A DNA stretch of 64,000 nucleotides from Rhodoplanes serenus (lineage in GTDB: Bacteria > Pseudomonadota > Alphaproteobacteria > Rhizobiales > Xanthobacteraceae), in contig CAMDDZ010000015.1 of the NCBI GenBank assembly GCA_945893145.1, positions 17,691-81,690 of the forward strand, read 5' to 3'. Both the position numbers and the translations under genes were made by a program. The notes under the pieces are model-generated. The model searched no databases. It was not told where the DNA came from and saw nothing but the letters and a program-made list of their open reading frames with translations. This document shows positions 18,217 to 26,976 of this stretch, piece by piece (the first letter of the stretch is position 1; every line of letters starts with the position of its first letter).

Positions 18217-18783
18217 CTATCTGACCCAGCGCGCGTCCGGATGCTCTTCGGGCACGTGCAGCATGGTGAGTTCGACATTCGTGTCGCCGCTGATCCGGAT
18301 CGGCGCTGGCTGCGCGAGATGCGCGGTGCGCCAGAGTTGAAGCTGATACTCGCCCTTGGCGACGCGCAGTTGGGTGCGCCCGGCCTTGTCGGTGCGGGCT
18401 TGGAACGGCCCAAGCCGGATTTCCACGGCATCGAGCGCAGCTTTGCTGTCCCGCTCCACGACCGTCACGGTCAATGTGTGTTCCGGCTTGCTCGCCGCCG
18501 CCACGCTGAACCGCGCCGACGCCGGATGGCCCCCGATACGGACGGCGTATTCCGCGACGCCGTGAGCGGCGGGTGAGGGCACGTCGAGGCTCGTCCAGAA
18601 CAAGGCCTCGGTGCCCGCCAGCGGTTCATCGCCGAGCGTTCCCGACGCCAGCAGCTTGCCGCCGGCATCGCACACTTCGATCTTTTTCCCGGCCGCCGCC
18701 GTTGCGCCAGCCATGATCGTGAACCGCTCGCCCGCCACCACCGGCATTGGCACGTCCCAGATCGCGAGACTGATATCGCTCAC
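18217..18783 (-). CDS. Uncharacterised beta-rich protein with carboxypeptidase-regulatory-like fold
   Basis: A 188-residue protein without a signal peptide or membrane segment. Two predicted beta-sandwich-like halves are visible: residues ~1-95 (MPVVAGERFTIMAG ... AVRIGGHPASARFSV) and ~98-180, where HTLTVTVVERDSKAALDAVEIRLGPFQARTDKAGRTQLRVAKGEYQLQLW resembles carboxypeptidase regulatory/transthyretin-like repeats. The GTG start at 18783 has a good GAGGAG ribosome-binding site and begins 10 bases after the upstream flavoprotein stop. An earlier ATG at 18942 lies inside that gene. The context suggests an accessory subunit of the flavoprotein dehydrogenase. I do not recognise a named family. Confidence 0.7.
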   Translation of the reverse strand: MSDISLAIWDVPMPVVAGERFTIMAGATAAAGKKIEVCDAGGKLLASGTLGDEPLAGTEALFWTSLDVPSPAAHGVAEYAVRIGGHPASARFSVAAASKPEHTLTVTVVERDSKAALDAVEIRLGPFQARTDKAGRTQLRVAKGEYQLQLWRTAHLAQPAPIRISGDTNVELTMLHVPEEHPDARWVR

Positions 18784-18793
18784 GGCGCGCTCC

Positions 18794-20320
18794 TCACGAA
18801 TTCCGTTGCGCCGCGTGGCGGCCGGCGATGCGGCCGAACACCAGGCAGCGGCCGAGCCCGTGCTGGGCAAACCCGCCTTGGGATTCACCCGCACAATAGA
18901 GTCCGGGGATTGCCTCGCCGCGCGTATCGATGACTTGCGCATGGATATCGGTGCGCAGTCCGGTCAGCGAGTCATGCAGAATCGGCGTTGCCCATGCGGC
19001 ATAGAATGGCGGCTTGGCGATCGGGTGCAGCGGCGTCGGCTTGTTGAAGTCGGTGTCGGCGCCTGAGACTACGAACGAATTGTAGCGGTTCACCGTCTCT
19101 TGCAGCACCGCGCCGGAAATCGGCTGCTTCTGGTAGGGATTTTTGATTCGTCCGGCCAGCTCGAAAATTGTATCCGCGCTGGCGAAATATCCGTCCGGGT
19201 CGACGTGCGGCGGCTTCGGCTTCCACTTCTGGCGGGCGACCGCGTCGGCGTCGAAGATCGCCCACAGCGGGCCCCCGCCGTTCAACTTCGTCGTGTCGCC
19301 GTGATTGCCCAGCGCCGCATTGATGAAGTCGTAGGAGCTGTCGAGTTCGTTCCAGAACCGCTTGCCGAACTGATTGACCAGGATGGCCTCCTGCCAGTCG
19401 GTCACCGTCAAGCCGGTCGCCTTGCAGAGATGGAAGATGGGGCTGTCGAGCTCGAAGTACAGGCTGAGATAGCCCCAGCGCGTCCCGACATGGCGGGTCT
19501 TGGTGATGGCCGGGCCGACCTCGCTGGTCTGCGTTCCGGTTGCCCACAGCGACGCGCCGACATCCATCGCCGCGAGCTCGCCGTCGGCGCCCTGGAACGA
19601 ATAGGGCAGGCCGGCCTGCTGATATTCTTCGGTGAGGCGGGGATCGAACATGCGGCGGAAGTTGACGTTGCCGGTGTGGCCGCCGGTGGCGATGACGATG
19701 CCCTTCCGGGCTTCGATGGCGATGTCCTTGCCATCCGCCTGAGCCACGATGCCGAGCACCCTCGCGGCCTTGCCATTGCCCCGCACGATCTCTTTCATCT
19801 CGTGCTTGAGCAGGATCCGCGCGCCTTTCCGGCGCGCGCTTTCGGCAAGGCGGCGAACCAGTCCCGAGCCGTTGCGATTGCGCCGCGGCGCGATCACCTC
19901 GCCAGGGATGTGCCATTCGTGGGTGACGAAGACGCGCGGCACGGTCGAGGCGTCCGGCGTGACAATCGGCTTCTCGATGAAGGTAACGCCGTTGTCGAGG
20001 AGAAACTGGAAGGTCGGCTCGCATTCGTCTGCGAAGGCGCGGACCAGGTCGCGGTCGTTATAGCGGCTGTCGCCGCGCTTGTGGTTGACCCAATCGGCGA
20101 AGATCTGGTCGGGGCTGTCCTTGATACCGAACTTCTTCTGCAAGGCGTTGCCGCCGCCGAGATGGACACGGCCGCCGCTCAGCATCGCGTGCCCGCCGAT
20201 GTCGAAATTCTCCTCGACCACGATCACGGCGGCGCCATGGTCCCGCGCCGAGACGGCGGCTGCGAGGCCCGCAGCGCCCGCTCCGATCACCACGACATCA
20301 GTCGAAAGCTGCCATTCCAT
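18794..20320 (-). CDS. Fumarate reductase/3-oxosteroid dehydrogenase-like flavoprotein
   Basis: A 508-residue FAD-binding_2 family oxidoreductase. The FAD fold TDVVVIGAGAAGLAAAVSARDHGAAVIVVEE covers residues ~7-37. The GKDIAIEARKGIVIATGGHTGN block and the C-terminal IPGLYCAGESQGGFAQHGLGRCLVFGRIAGRHAA seal the FAD site. There is no CxxCH haem domain and no secretion signal, so it is probably cytoplasmic and transfers electrons to an unknown acceptor. It is the first gene of a three-gene minus-strand group with the beta-rich protein and a Bug protein. The substrate is probably an unsaturated or saturated organic acid (family-level inference). Confidence 0.85.
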   Translation of the reverse strand: MEWQLSTDVVVIGAGAAGLAAAVSARDHGAAVIVVEENFDIGGHAMLSGGRVHLGGGNALQKKFGIKDSPDQIFADWVNHKRGDSRYNDRDLVRAFADECEPTFQFLLDNGVTFIEKPIVTPDASTVPRVFVTHEWHIPGEVIAPRRNRNGSGLVRRLAESARRKGARILLKHEMKEIVRGNGKAARVLGIVAQADGKDIAIEARKGIVIATGGHTGNVNFRRMFDPRLTEEYQQAGLPYSFQGADGELAAMDVGASLWATGTQTSEVGPAITKTRHVGTRWGYLSLYFELDSPIFHLCKATGLTVTDWQEAILVNQFGKRFWNELDSSYDFINAALGNHGDTTKLNGGGPLWAIFDADAVARQKWKPKPPHVDPDGYFASADTIFELAGRIKNPYQKQPISGAVLQETVNRYNSFVVSGADTDFNKPTPLHPIAKPPFYAAWATPILHDSLTGLRTDIHAQVIDTRGEAIPGLYCAGESQGGFAQHGLGRCLVFGRIAGRHAAQRNS

Positions 20321-20439
20321 TGGGAGGAACGCCTTGGCGCGGAATAGGGGCGGGACGCGGATGCGGGCCGCATCTTGCCGAGGCGGCGACCGGGGTCAAG
20401 ACAGCTTCAACGCGCCCGGCAGCGCGATAAGATGCGGAC

Positions 20440-20790
20440 ATGGACGATTCCACTGTTGATCCGCATTCCGAGATCGAGCGCCTCGAGGAGAGCATCGAGC
20501 AGCTTTCGGCCAAGCTCGAGAACTGCCGCAAGCTTGGGCTTGCCGCCAGGATCGCGATTGCGCTGGGTGGCGCCCTGCTGATTGCGATTATTTTCGGCGC
20601 GATCATTGCGAATTCGACGGCGATGACGGGGGCCGTCGCGGCGGTGTTGGGTGGCATCGTGCTGCTCGGCTCGAACGCCAGCACGGCGCAGAACACGGCG
20701 GATCAGCTTGCCGCTGCCGAAGCGCGCCGCGCCGAGTTGATCGGCACGATCGAACTGCGCGACGTCGGTCCGTCGCGCATGCTGCACTGA
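20440..20790 (+). CDS. Small membrane protein with N-terminal coiled coil
   Basis: A 116-residue hypothetical protein. Residues ~9-30 (HSEIERLEESIEQLSAKLENCRK) form a short coiled coil, and residues ~37-77 form two hydrophobic segments separated by NSTAMTG, giving a hairpin membrane anchor. A charged helical tail (NTADQLAAAEARRAELIGTIELRD) follows. The codon pattern and high third-position GC agree with a real gene. It is convergent with the DUF3297 gene and divergent from the flavoprotein gene. The function is unknown. Confidence 0.7.
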   Translation: MDDSTVDPHSEIERLEESIEQLSAKLENCRKLGLAARIAIALGGALLIAIIFGAIIANSTAMTGAVAAVLGGIVLLGSNASTAQNTADQLAAAEARRAELIGTIELRDVGPSRMLH

Positions 20791-20799
20791 GGCTGGTCG

Positions 20800-21051
20800 T
20801 CAGGCCTCCGGCTTGGTCTTGAAATACGGCTCGACCTTGCCCTTGAGCTTGATCGTCAGCGGATTGCCGTAGCGGTCCTTGGCCTTGCCGGCTTCGACGC
20901 GGATCCAGCCCTCGCTCACGCAATATTCCTCGACGTTGGTCTTCTCGACGCCGTTGAAGCGGATGCCGACGTCGCGCGTCAGCACCTCGGCGTTAAAATG
21001 CGGGCTGCGTGGATTGGTGGAAAGGCGGTCGGGCGGCGTGTCGTCGGACAT
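20800..21051 (-). CDS. DUF3297 family protein
   Basis: An 83-residue protein matching the conserved DUF3297 pattern. It begins with DRLSTNPRSPHFNAEVL, then IRFNGVEKTNVEEYCVSEGWIRVEAGKAKDR, and ends with TIKLKGKVEPYF. The family is widespread in alpha- and gammaproteobacteria, is usually encoded alone, and has no assigned biochemical role. It is divergent from the following flavoprotein gene. Confidence 0.88.
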   Translation of the reverse strand: MSDDTPPDRLSTNPRSPHFNAEVLTRDVGIRFNGVEKTNVEEYCVSEGWIRVEAGKAKDRYGNPLTIKLKGKVEPYFKTKPEA

Positions 21052-21144
21052 GGCAGTCTCCGCGGTGGCGCAGGCTTGACCCGCGCAGCTTCTTCTTCGC
21101 TATAGATGGATCGCCAGGGCATAGGCAAGCAAACCGACGCACAG

Positions 21145-22533
21145 ATGGGCGAGCGAACCTTCCAGATCGTGGTTGTCGGCCAAGGCGCGGCCGGCCTCGC
21201 CGCCGCACTATCGGCCGCCGAGGAGGTACGCCGCAAAAAGTTGTCCGTCAGCGTCACGCTCATCGACAAGGCGTCCGTGGACGACGCCGGCGGCAACACC
21301 CGCTGGACGCCGGCCTATATGCGGATGGCGGCGCCCGACCGGGTCGAGCCGAGCTTCGTCCATGACATGCTTGAGGCGACGCAATTCAAAGGCGACGAGA
21401 GCTATTTCGCCGACTTGGCGCGCGAGGCCCCCGCGACCGTGCAATGGATCGCGGCGCACGGCGTCGAATTCCACCAGCCGACCTATTATCTCGCCAAAGG
21501 CCCGCCGCGCATCCAACCGGTTGGCGGCGGCGCGTCGATCTTCCGCGAGTTGACGTGTGCTGCTGAGGCCACTGGCGTCACGCTGCGCCATTCCTGTGCG
21601 GCCGAAGGGCTGGTGAGCCAGGACGGCGCAATTCGCGGCGTGCGGCTTGCAGACGGCGAGATCGTCCCGGCCAACGCGGTGGTGCTCGCCTGCGGCGGCT
21701 TCCAGGGCAACGCCGCGATGATGCGCGAGCATTTCGGAGCGGGCGGCGATGTGGTGCCGCTGCTGGCGCCGCGAGCGCGGCACAACACCGGCGACGGCAT
21801 CGCCATGGCGCGCGCGCTCGGAGCCGACGCCTCCGGCGAGTGGGACGGCATGCATAGCGAACCGGTCGATCCGCGCAGCCGGAACCAGGCGCCGGTCATG
21901 CTGCTCTATCCCTACGGCATCGTGGTGGATCGCGCCGGTCAGCGTTTTTTCGACGAGGGCGCAGGCCTCGTCCACGAGACCTGGGAATGGTTCTCGCGCC
22001 AGATCCATTTTGGAGTGGAAGGCCGCGAAGCCTATGCGGTGCTCGACCGCCGCGCGCTGGATATCCCGGACTGGCAGCGTGCCACGCGCTCGGAGGTGCC
22101 GCCATTCGAATCGGATACGCTGGACGGGCTCGCCAAGCTGATCGGCGTCGATGCTAGCGGGCTCGCCGCCACGGTCGCTGCTTACAACGCGGCCTGCACG
22201 GGCGATCCGCAAAAATTCGACGCGACGCGCTGTGACGGGCTCGCGGCCGCTGGCAGCTTGCAGCCGCTGAAGTCGAACTGGGCGCGCGCCATCGCCGAGC
22301 CGCCGTTCCTCTGTTGGCCGCTGATCGGCGCCATCGCCTACACGTTTGGCGGGCTTGCCACCGACGTGCGCGCCCGTGTGCTGAAGGACGGCGTACCCAT
22401 CCCGGGCCTCTATGCGGCTGGAGAAATCACCGGGCATTTCTATGGCACCGCGCCGAATGCGGTTTCGGTGCTGCGCGCCTTTGTGTTCGGCCGGATTGCG
22501 GGGCGGGAGGCGGCTGGCTATTTGGGCTCCTGA
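21145..22533 (+). CDS. tcuA: TcuA-like FAD-dependent dehydrogenase
   Basis: A 462-residue flavoprotein resembling tricarballylate dehydrogenase TcuA and other FAD-binding_2 enzymes. The FAD fold starts FQIVVVGQGAAGLAAALSAAEE. The conserved segments GGNTRWTPAYMRM, VVLACGGFQGNAAMM and the C-terminal GLYAAGEITGHFYGTAPNAVSVLRAFVFGRIAG support the subgroup. The start is ambiguous: ATG at 21106 adds 13 polar residues, and neither has a strong ribosome-binding site. No tcuB or tcuC partner is adjacent, so the symbol denotes family likeness rather than a proven function. It ends just before a GC-rich hairpin. Confidence 0.75.
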   Translation: MGERTFQIVVVGQGAAGLAAALSAAEEVRRKKLSVSVTLIDKASVDDAGGNTRWTPAYMRMAAPDRVEPSFVHDMLEATQFKGDESYFADLAREAPATVQWIAAHGVEFHQPTYYLAKGPPRIQPVGGGASIFRELTCAAEATGVTLRHSCAAEGLVSQDGAIRGVRLADGEIVPANAVVLACGGFQGNAAMMREHFGAGGDVVPLLAPRARHNTGDGIAMARALGADASGEWDGMHSEPVDPRSRNQAPVMLLYPYGIVVDRAGQRFFDEGAGLVHETWEWFSRQIHFGVEGREAYAVLDRRALDIPDWQRATRSEVPPFESDTLDGLAKLIGVDASGLAATVAAYNAACTGDPQKFDATRCDGLAAAGSLQPLKSNWARAIAEPPFLCWPLIGAIAYTFGGLATDVRARVLKDGVPIPGLYAAGEITGHFYGTAPNAVSVLRAFVFGRIAGREAAGYLGS

Positions 22534-22534
22534 C

Positions 22535-22554
22535 CGGCCGCTTGTGAGCGGCCG
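22535..22554 (+). terminator. GC hairpin after TcuA-like gene, weak terminator
   Basis: An 8-bp perfect stem CGGCCGCT/AGCGGCCG with loop TGTG directly follows the stop codon. No U-run follows, so it may be only a stabilising hairpin or a weak terminator. Confidence 0.4.
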
Positions 22555-22590
22555 CTTGGCCCAACCGGCGGCCGCCGTTATGGTGTCGCC

Positions 22591-23577
22591 ATGTCGCTTG
22601 TTGAATCACCGTTTTCCGCCGCCACGCCCGGCCTCGTCCGCAACGATTGGACGCGCGCCGAGGTGGCCGCGCTGTTCGCACTGCCGTTCCCCGATCTGAT
22701 GTTCGAGGCGCAACGCGTGCACCGGCTGCATTTCGATCCATCGGAGGTTCAGGTCTCGACGCTGCTTTCGATCAAAACCGGCGGCTGCCCCGAGGACTGC
22801 GCCTATTGCCCGCAGGCGGCGCGCTACGACACCGGCGTCAAGGCCGAGAAGCTGATGGCGCTCGATGCGGTGCTGGCTGAAGCACGCGCCGCCAAGGCGG
22901 CCGGCGCCAGCCGCTTCTGCATGGGCGCGGCGTGGCGCGAGCCGAAGGACCGCGACGTCGAGAACGTCTGCCAAATGGTCGAAGGTGTCCGGGCGCTGGG
23001 GCTCGAAACCTGCGCCACGCTCGGCATGCTCACCGCCGAGCAGGCGCAACGGCTCAAGCGCAGCGGCCTCGACTATTACAACCACAACCTCGACACCTCG
23101 CCGGAGTTTTACGGCGCGATCATCACCACGCGCACCTACCAACACCGCCTCGACACGCTCGACCACGTGCGTGCGGCCGGCATCCACGTCTGCTGCGGCG
23201 GCATCGTCGGTATGGGCGAGGGCGCGGAGGATCGCGCCGGTCTGATCGCCACGCTGGCGAGCCTGCCGGTGCATCCGGAGAGCGTGCCGATCAACATGTT
23301 GGTGCAGATCGAAGGCACGCCGCTGATGGGCGAACAGAAGCTCGATCCGCTCGAATTCGTGCGCACCATCGCGGTCGCGCGCATCACCATGCCGAAGTCG
23401 ATGGTGCGGCTTTCTGCCGGGCGCGAAGACATGAGCGAGGAGACGCAGGCGCTCTGCTTCCTCGCCGGCGCCAACTCGATCTTCTACGGGCCAAAGCTGC
23501 TCACCACGCCCAACCCCGAGCGCGACCGCGACATGCGGCTGCTGGACAAGCTCGGCTTGCGGCCGATGGACCGCTAA
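22591..23577 (+). CDS. bioB: Biotin synthase
   Basis: A radical-SAM enzyme inserting sulfur into dethiobiotin as the last step of biotin synthesis. It has 328 residues. The SAM cluster ligands are C66, C70 and C73 in [12 protein letters not shown]. Also present are [14 protein letters not shown], the cysteine-containing ETCATLGML block, and [28 protein letters not shown], where the conserved Arg binds the [2Fe-2S] cluster. No other bio genes are in the window, so it stands alone here. Convergent with crcB. Confidence 0.97.
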   Translation: MSLVESPFSAATPGLVRNDWTRAEVAALFALPFPDLMFEAQRVHRLHFDPSEVQVSTLLSIKTGGCPEDCAYCPQAARYDTGVKAEKLMALDAVLAEARAAKAAGASRFCMGAAWREPKDRDVENVCQMVEGVRALGLETCATLGMLTAEQAQRLKRSGLDYYNHNLDTSPEFYGAIITTRTYQHRLDTLDHVRAAGIHVCCGGIVGMGEGAEDRAGLIATLASLPVHPESVPINMLVQIEGTPLMGEQKLDPLEFVRTIAVARITMPKSMVRLSAGREDMSEETQALCFLAGANSIFYGPKLLTTPNPERDRDMRLLDKLGLRPMDR

Positions 23578-23605
23578 GCGCCGGCGCCGCGCTCAACCCG
23601 TCGTT

Positions 23606-23986
23606 TCACGCAAAGTGCCGCATCAAGGCCAACCCGGCAAACAAGCCGCCGATCGACAGCGCGACCGAAGCCAGCACATAGAGCGCCGCCAAGCCCAGCT
23701 CGCCGCGCTCGTAAAGCAGCACGGTGTCGAGCGAGAATGCCGAGAACGTGGTGTAGCCGCCCAGGATTCCGGTGGTGAAGAACAGCCGCCAGTGCTGCGT
23801 GCCACCGCCCTTGAATGCGAAATAGGCCGCGAGCAGGCCCATCACCAGCGAACCGCTCACGTTCTCGATCAGGGTGGCGTAGGGGAAGGCGGTGCCGAAC
23901 AGCCGCGCGCTCACGAGGTTGACGCCGTGGCGGAGCGCCGCCCCGATGCCGCCGCCGAGGAAAACGATCAGGAAGCCCATCCCCAT
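23606..23986 (-). CDS. crcB: Fluoride channel CrcB/Fluc
   Basis: A 126-residue inner-membrane protein with four hydrophobic segments, forming dual-topology dimers that export fluoride in this family. Hallmarks seen are GGGIGAALRHGVNL near the N-terminus, IENVSGSLVMGL (pore Asn) and GILGGYTTFSAFSLD with the conserved TTFS. No fluoride riboswitch is evident in the short space before its start, which is shared with the divergent aldolase gene. Confidence 0.93.
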   Translation of the reverse strand: MGMGFLIVFLGGGIGAALRHGVNLVSARLFGTAFPYATLIENVSGSLVMGLLAAYFAFKGGGTQHWRLFFTTGILGGYTTFSAFSLDTVLLYERGELGLAALYVLASVALSIGGLFAGLALMRHFA

Positions 23987-24077
23987 CGCGTGAAAAGCTA
24001 GCGGGGAGGTACGGGCCGGTCAATCCGCGGCGATCTGCCCCTTGCGCGCGATGCGGGGCAGCGCCCACATCATAACA

Positions 24078-24713
24078 ATGCGTCTTGCCGATCCAACCGC
24101 GTTGCTGACGACGCCGGTTATTCCGGTGCTGACCATCGAGCGCGTGGCCGATGCGGTGCCGCTCGTCCGGGCGCTGGCAGCCGGCGGGCTCACGGTGGTG
24201 GAGGTGACGTTGCGCACCCACGCGGCGCTCGATGCGCTGCGCGCCATCGTGGCCGAGATCCCAGACGTCGTGGCCGGTGTCGGCACGGTGACCAAGGTTA
24301 CCGAGGTGGCGCGCGCCGTGGATGCGGGCGCCGAGTTCTTGGTCAGCCCCGGAACGCCTGCGAATCTCGCCCTGGCGCTGGCCGATGCGCCGGTGCCGGC
24401 GTTGCCCGGCTGCGCCACCGTGTCGGAAGCGATGGATCTCGCCGAGCAGGGATTTCCGGTGCTGAAATTCTTTCCCGCCGAGCCGTCGGGCGGCGTGCGC
24501 TGGCTGAAGGCCGTGGCCGAGCCGTTGCCCCATATCCGCTTTTGCCCAACCGGCGGCGTCAATGCGGCAAACGCGGCGGAATACCTCGCGCTGCGCAACG
24601 TAATCGCGGTCGGCGGGTCTTGGACGGTGCCGCAGGAGGCCATCGCTGCAGGCGATTTCGCGCGCATTACGGCACTTGCCAAAACGGCGACGGGGCTTCG
24701 TCAGAGGCGCTGA
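24078..24713 (+). CDS. eda: 2-dehydro-3-deoxy-phosphogluconate (KDPG) aldolase
   Basis: A class I aldolase of 211 residues that splits KDPG into pyruvate and glyceraldehyde 3-phosphate. The Schiff-base lysine is K130 in PVLKFFPAE. The catalytic Glu42 and Arg46 are in VEVTLRT, and the phosphate loop is near PTGGVN. The ATG at 24078 (MRLADP) gives the family N-terminus; an upstream in-frame start at 24042 is less likely. A KDG kinase gene lies about 4.6 kb away on the other strand, so the two could form one 2-keto-3-deoxygluconate route. The 125 bases downstream show nothing recognisable. Confidence 0.93.
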   Translation: MRLADPTALLTTPVIPVLTIERVADAVPLVRALAAGGLTVVEVTLRTHAALDALRAIVAEIPDVVAGVGTVTKVTEVARAVDAGAEFLVSPGTPANLALALADAPVPALPGCATVSEAMDLAEQGFPVLKFFPAEPSGGVRWLKAVAEPLPHIRFCPTGGVNAANAAEYLALRNVIAVGGSWTVPQEAIAAGDFARITALAKTATGLRQRR

Positions 24714-24838
24714 CTTGTTGCTCGGCGCGCGCTTTCGGTCACGATCGCGCAGGGCTGCGTTGCGGACCAAGGACCCCGCTTGAACGGCGTGCAGCCAAGT
24801 GCTTTTGATGCGGCTTCCGCATCAACTCCCGCATCTCC

Positions 24839-25399
24839 TTGTCAGAAGCCCCCCTCCAACGTCGCCCGCGCAGGCCGTTCGACTGGTCCACGGCCTTCAT
24901 CGCGGTTGCGGTCGTCGGCTCGGCCATCGTCGTCTATCGGCGCGACGGGCAGGCGCGCTTCCTCGAAATCCTTAGCAGCGATTTCATCCTGTTCCTCGAC
25001 ATCCTGCCCAAGGTGCTGGCCGCCTGCCTGATCGCGGCGTTCGTGGCGGTGCTGATGCCCCGCGAAACCGTGCTGCGCTGGGTTGGGGCCGAGTCGGGCC
25101 TGCTGGGCCTCATCATCGCGACAATCGCCGGCGCGATCTGTCCGGGCGGCCCGATCACGATCTTCCCGGTCGCGGCGGCCTTCATCACCATCGGTGCTGA
25201 CGTCGGCGCGGCCATTGCGTTCATGACGAGCTGGACGCTGCTCGGCTATAGCCGCGCGCTGGTGTGGGAGCTGCCGTTCTTCGGGCCCGAGTTCGTGATC
25301 TGGCGCAGCATCGCCGCCTTGCCGCTGCCGATCATCGCGGGGCTGCTGGGGCGCTTCGTCGCAACGCTGATCGTGGATCGCAAGGACAGCAGCCGATGA
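24839..25399 (+). CDS. Half-size permease (ArsP/UPF0718-like), first half
   Basis: A 186-residue membrane protein with about four to five helices. The signature GAICPGGPITIFPVAAAFITIGADVGAAIAFMTSWTLLG resembles one half of the two-repeat permease family that includes ArsP-like proteins. Its start is a TTG at 24839 with a poor ribosome-binding site; an internal start is possible. Its stop overlaps the ATG of the next gene (ATGA), and that gene encodes the homologous second half. The pair may form a heterodimeric transporter. The substrate is unknown. Confidence 0.75.
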   Translation: MSEAPLQRRPRRPFDWSTAFIAVAVVGSAIVVYRRDGQARFLEILSSDFILFLDILPKVLAACLIAAFVAVLMPRETVLRWVGAESGLLGLIIATIAGAICPGGPITIFPVAAAFITIGADVGAAIAFMTSWTLLGYSRALVWELPFFGPEFVIWRSIAALPLPIIAGLLGRFVATLIVDRKDSSR

Positions 25400-25890
25400 T
25401 CTTCGTCGTCGACGGACTGCTCTGGGCGATCGCGATTGCCCTGGCGCTGATTGCTGCGTCGCGCAGCCGCGCGTTGCTGCGCGACAGCGCCCGCTTGGGC
25501 ACGCTCGATTGTATCAAGCTTCTGCCGCGCATCCTGCTGGGCGTCGTCGGCTCCGGCTACATCGCGGCCTTGCTGCCGCAGGAGACCGTTGGCCACTGGC
25601 TCGGCGCCGATTCCGGCTTCACGGGTCTTTGCATCGCGGTGATCGGCGGCGCGCTGACGCCGGGCGGGCCGGTGATCGGCTTTTCCATTGGCGCGGCCGC
25701 GATCAAGGGCGGCGCCGGCACGCCGCAGGTGATCGCCTACACCACCGCCTGGGCGCTCTATGCGGTGCAACGGGTCGTCATGTGGGAAATGCCGGTCATG
25801 ACATCGCGCATGGTGCTGCTGCGCACCGTGGCGTCGCTGCCGTTGCCGTTTCTGGCGGCCGCCATTGCGATGCTGCTCGGGCGGCCGTGA
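25396..25890 (+). CDS. Half-size permease (ArsP/UPF0718-like), second half
   Basis: A 164-residue membrane protein whose core (LPQETVGHWLGADSGFTGLCIAVIGGALTPGGPVIGF) aligns motif by motif with the preceding protein (MPRETVLRWVGAESGLLGLI..ICPGGPITIF). The two are therefore diverged repeats of one permease, carried on two overlapping genes. The ATG at 25396 shares bases with the upstream TGA. No cysteine pair typical of arsenical-binding permeases is seen, so arsenic is not implied. Confidence 0.78.
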   Translation: MIFVVDGLLWAIAIALALIAASRSRALLRDSARLGTLDCIKLLPRILLGVVGSGYIAALLPQETVGHWLGADSGFTGLCIAVIGGALTPGGPVIGFSIGAAAIKGGAGTPQVIAYTTAWALYAVQRVVMWEMPVMTSRMVLLRTVASLPLPFLAAAIAMLLGRP

Positions 25891-25969
25891 CACGATGTCT
25901 GGCTAGGATGCTGGTCGCGCCGCCAGGGCCGATGTTAGCATTGCGCAAAAGACGTCCCCGGGAGGCTTC

Positions 25970-26956
25970 ATGTCGGTCACGCGCCGCGCTGTTTTGTCTA
26001 CCGCTGCCACCGCGCTGCTGGCGTCTGGCTTGCCCCGCCTGGCGCGTGCGGCTGACGACTTTCCAAACAAGCCGATCAAGCTGATCGTGGCGGCGGCCGC
26101 CGGCGGCCCGACCGACTTGCCGGGCCGCATCGCGTCGCAGATTCTGAACGCTAAATTCGGCCAGCCTGCCGTGGTGGAAAACCGTCCCGGCGCGGGCGGT
26201 GCGCTCGGGGCGCGCGTGGTCGCGGGCTCGCCGCCGGACGGCTATACGCTCCTGATCGGCAACACCAGCACGCTCGCGGCGATCCCCGCGGTGTCGGTCA
26301 GCGCCGGCTACGACCCGGTGAAGGATTTTGTGCCGATCGTCCGCATCAACGAGGGCTTCCAGATCCTCGTGGTGCACCCGGATTCGCCGTGGAAGACGGT
26401 CAAGGAATTCGTCGACGACGCCAAAGCCAATCCCGGCAAGATCAACTACGGCCACACCGGGCCGGGCGGTCTGCCGCATCTCGCCGGCGAACTGTTCATG
26501 CTGCGCACCGGTGCGAAGCTCACCGGCGTGTCCTATCGCAGCGGGGGCGAGTCAACGACTGGTGTTCTGAGCAAGTCGATCCAGGCCACGTTCGAGAACA
26601 TCGCAATTCTGCGCCAGCTGATCGCCGACGGTAAGCTGCGAGCGCTCGGTGCGCAGAACAAGAGCCGCACGCCGCTGTTGCCGAACATGCTCACCATGGC
26701 GGAGGCCGGTGTGCCGAATTGCGAGGCCAACACGTTCTTCGGCCTGGTGGCGCCGGCCGGCACGCCTGCGGACATCATCAAGAAGCTCAGCGATGCCATG
26801 AACGAGGGCCTCGCCACCGCGGAATTGCAAAAGACCATTACGGCGCTGGGCAGCGAGGCGAAGCCGAACACGCCCGCCGAGTTCGCGGCCTATATCGCGG
26901 CCCAGCACCAGAAGTGGGTCGAAGTCGGCAAGGCCGCCGGCGTGCGGGTCGACTGA
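25970..26956 (+). CDS. Bug/TctC family periplasmic substrate-binding protein
   Basis: A 328-residue binding protein. The signal begins MSVTRRAVLSTAATALLASGL, a Tat-like twin-arginine form, and is cleaved near ARAADDFPNK. The mature part starts KPIKLIVAAAAGGPTDLPGRI; the ligand loop is AAAAGG rather than PFAAGG. The ribosome-binding site GGGAGG precedes the ATG. The gene is followed after 20 bases by a flavin hydroxylase gene on the same strand, so it may take up the hydroxylase's aromatic substrate; this is inferred from linkage only. Confidence 0.9.
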   Translation: MSVTRRAVLSTAATALLASGLPRLARAADDFPNKPIKLIVAAAAGGPTDLPGRIASQILNAKFGQPAVVENRPGAGGALGARVVAGSPPDGYTLLIGNTSTLAAIPAVSVSAGYDPVKDFVPIVRINEGFQILVVHPDSPWKTVKEFVDDAKANPGKINYGHTGPGGLPHLAGELFMLRTGAKLTGVSYRSGGESTTGVLSKSIQATFENIAILRQLIADGKLRALGAQNKSRTPLLPNMLTMAEAGVPNCEANTFFGLVAPAGTPADIIKKLSDAMNEGLATAELQKTITALGSEAKPNTPAEFAAYIAAQHQKWVEVGKAAGVRVD

Positions 26957-26976
26957 GCGCGATCGAGCGAACCCCA

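Noticed and set aside
23581-24040. Possible fluoride riboswitch near crcB
   Set aside because: The spacer before crcB is short and shared with eda. No conserved fluoride-aptamer sequence is recognisable.
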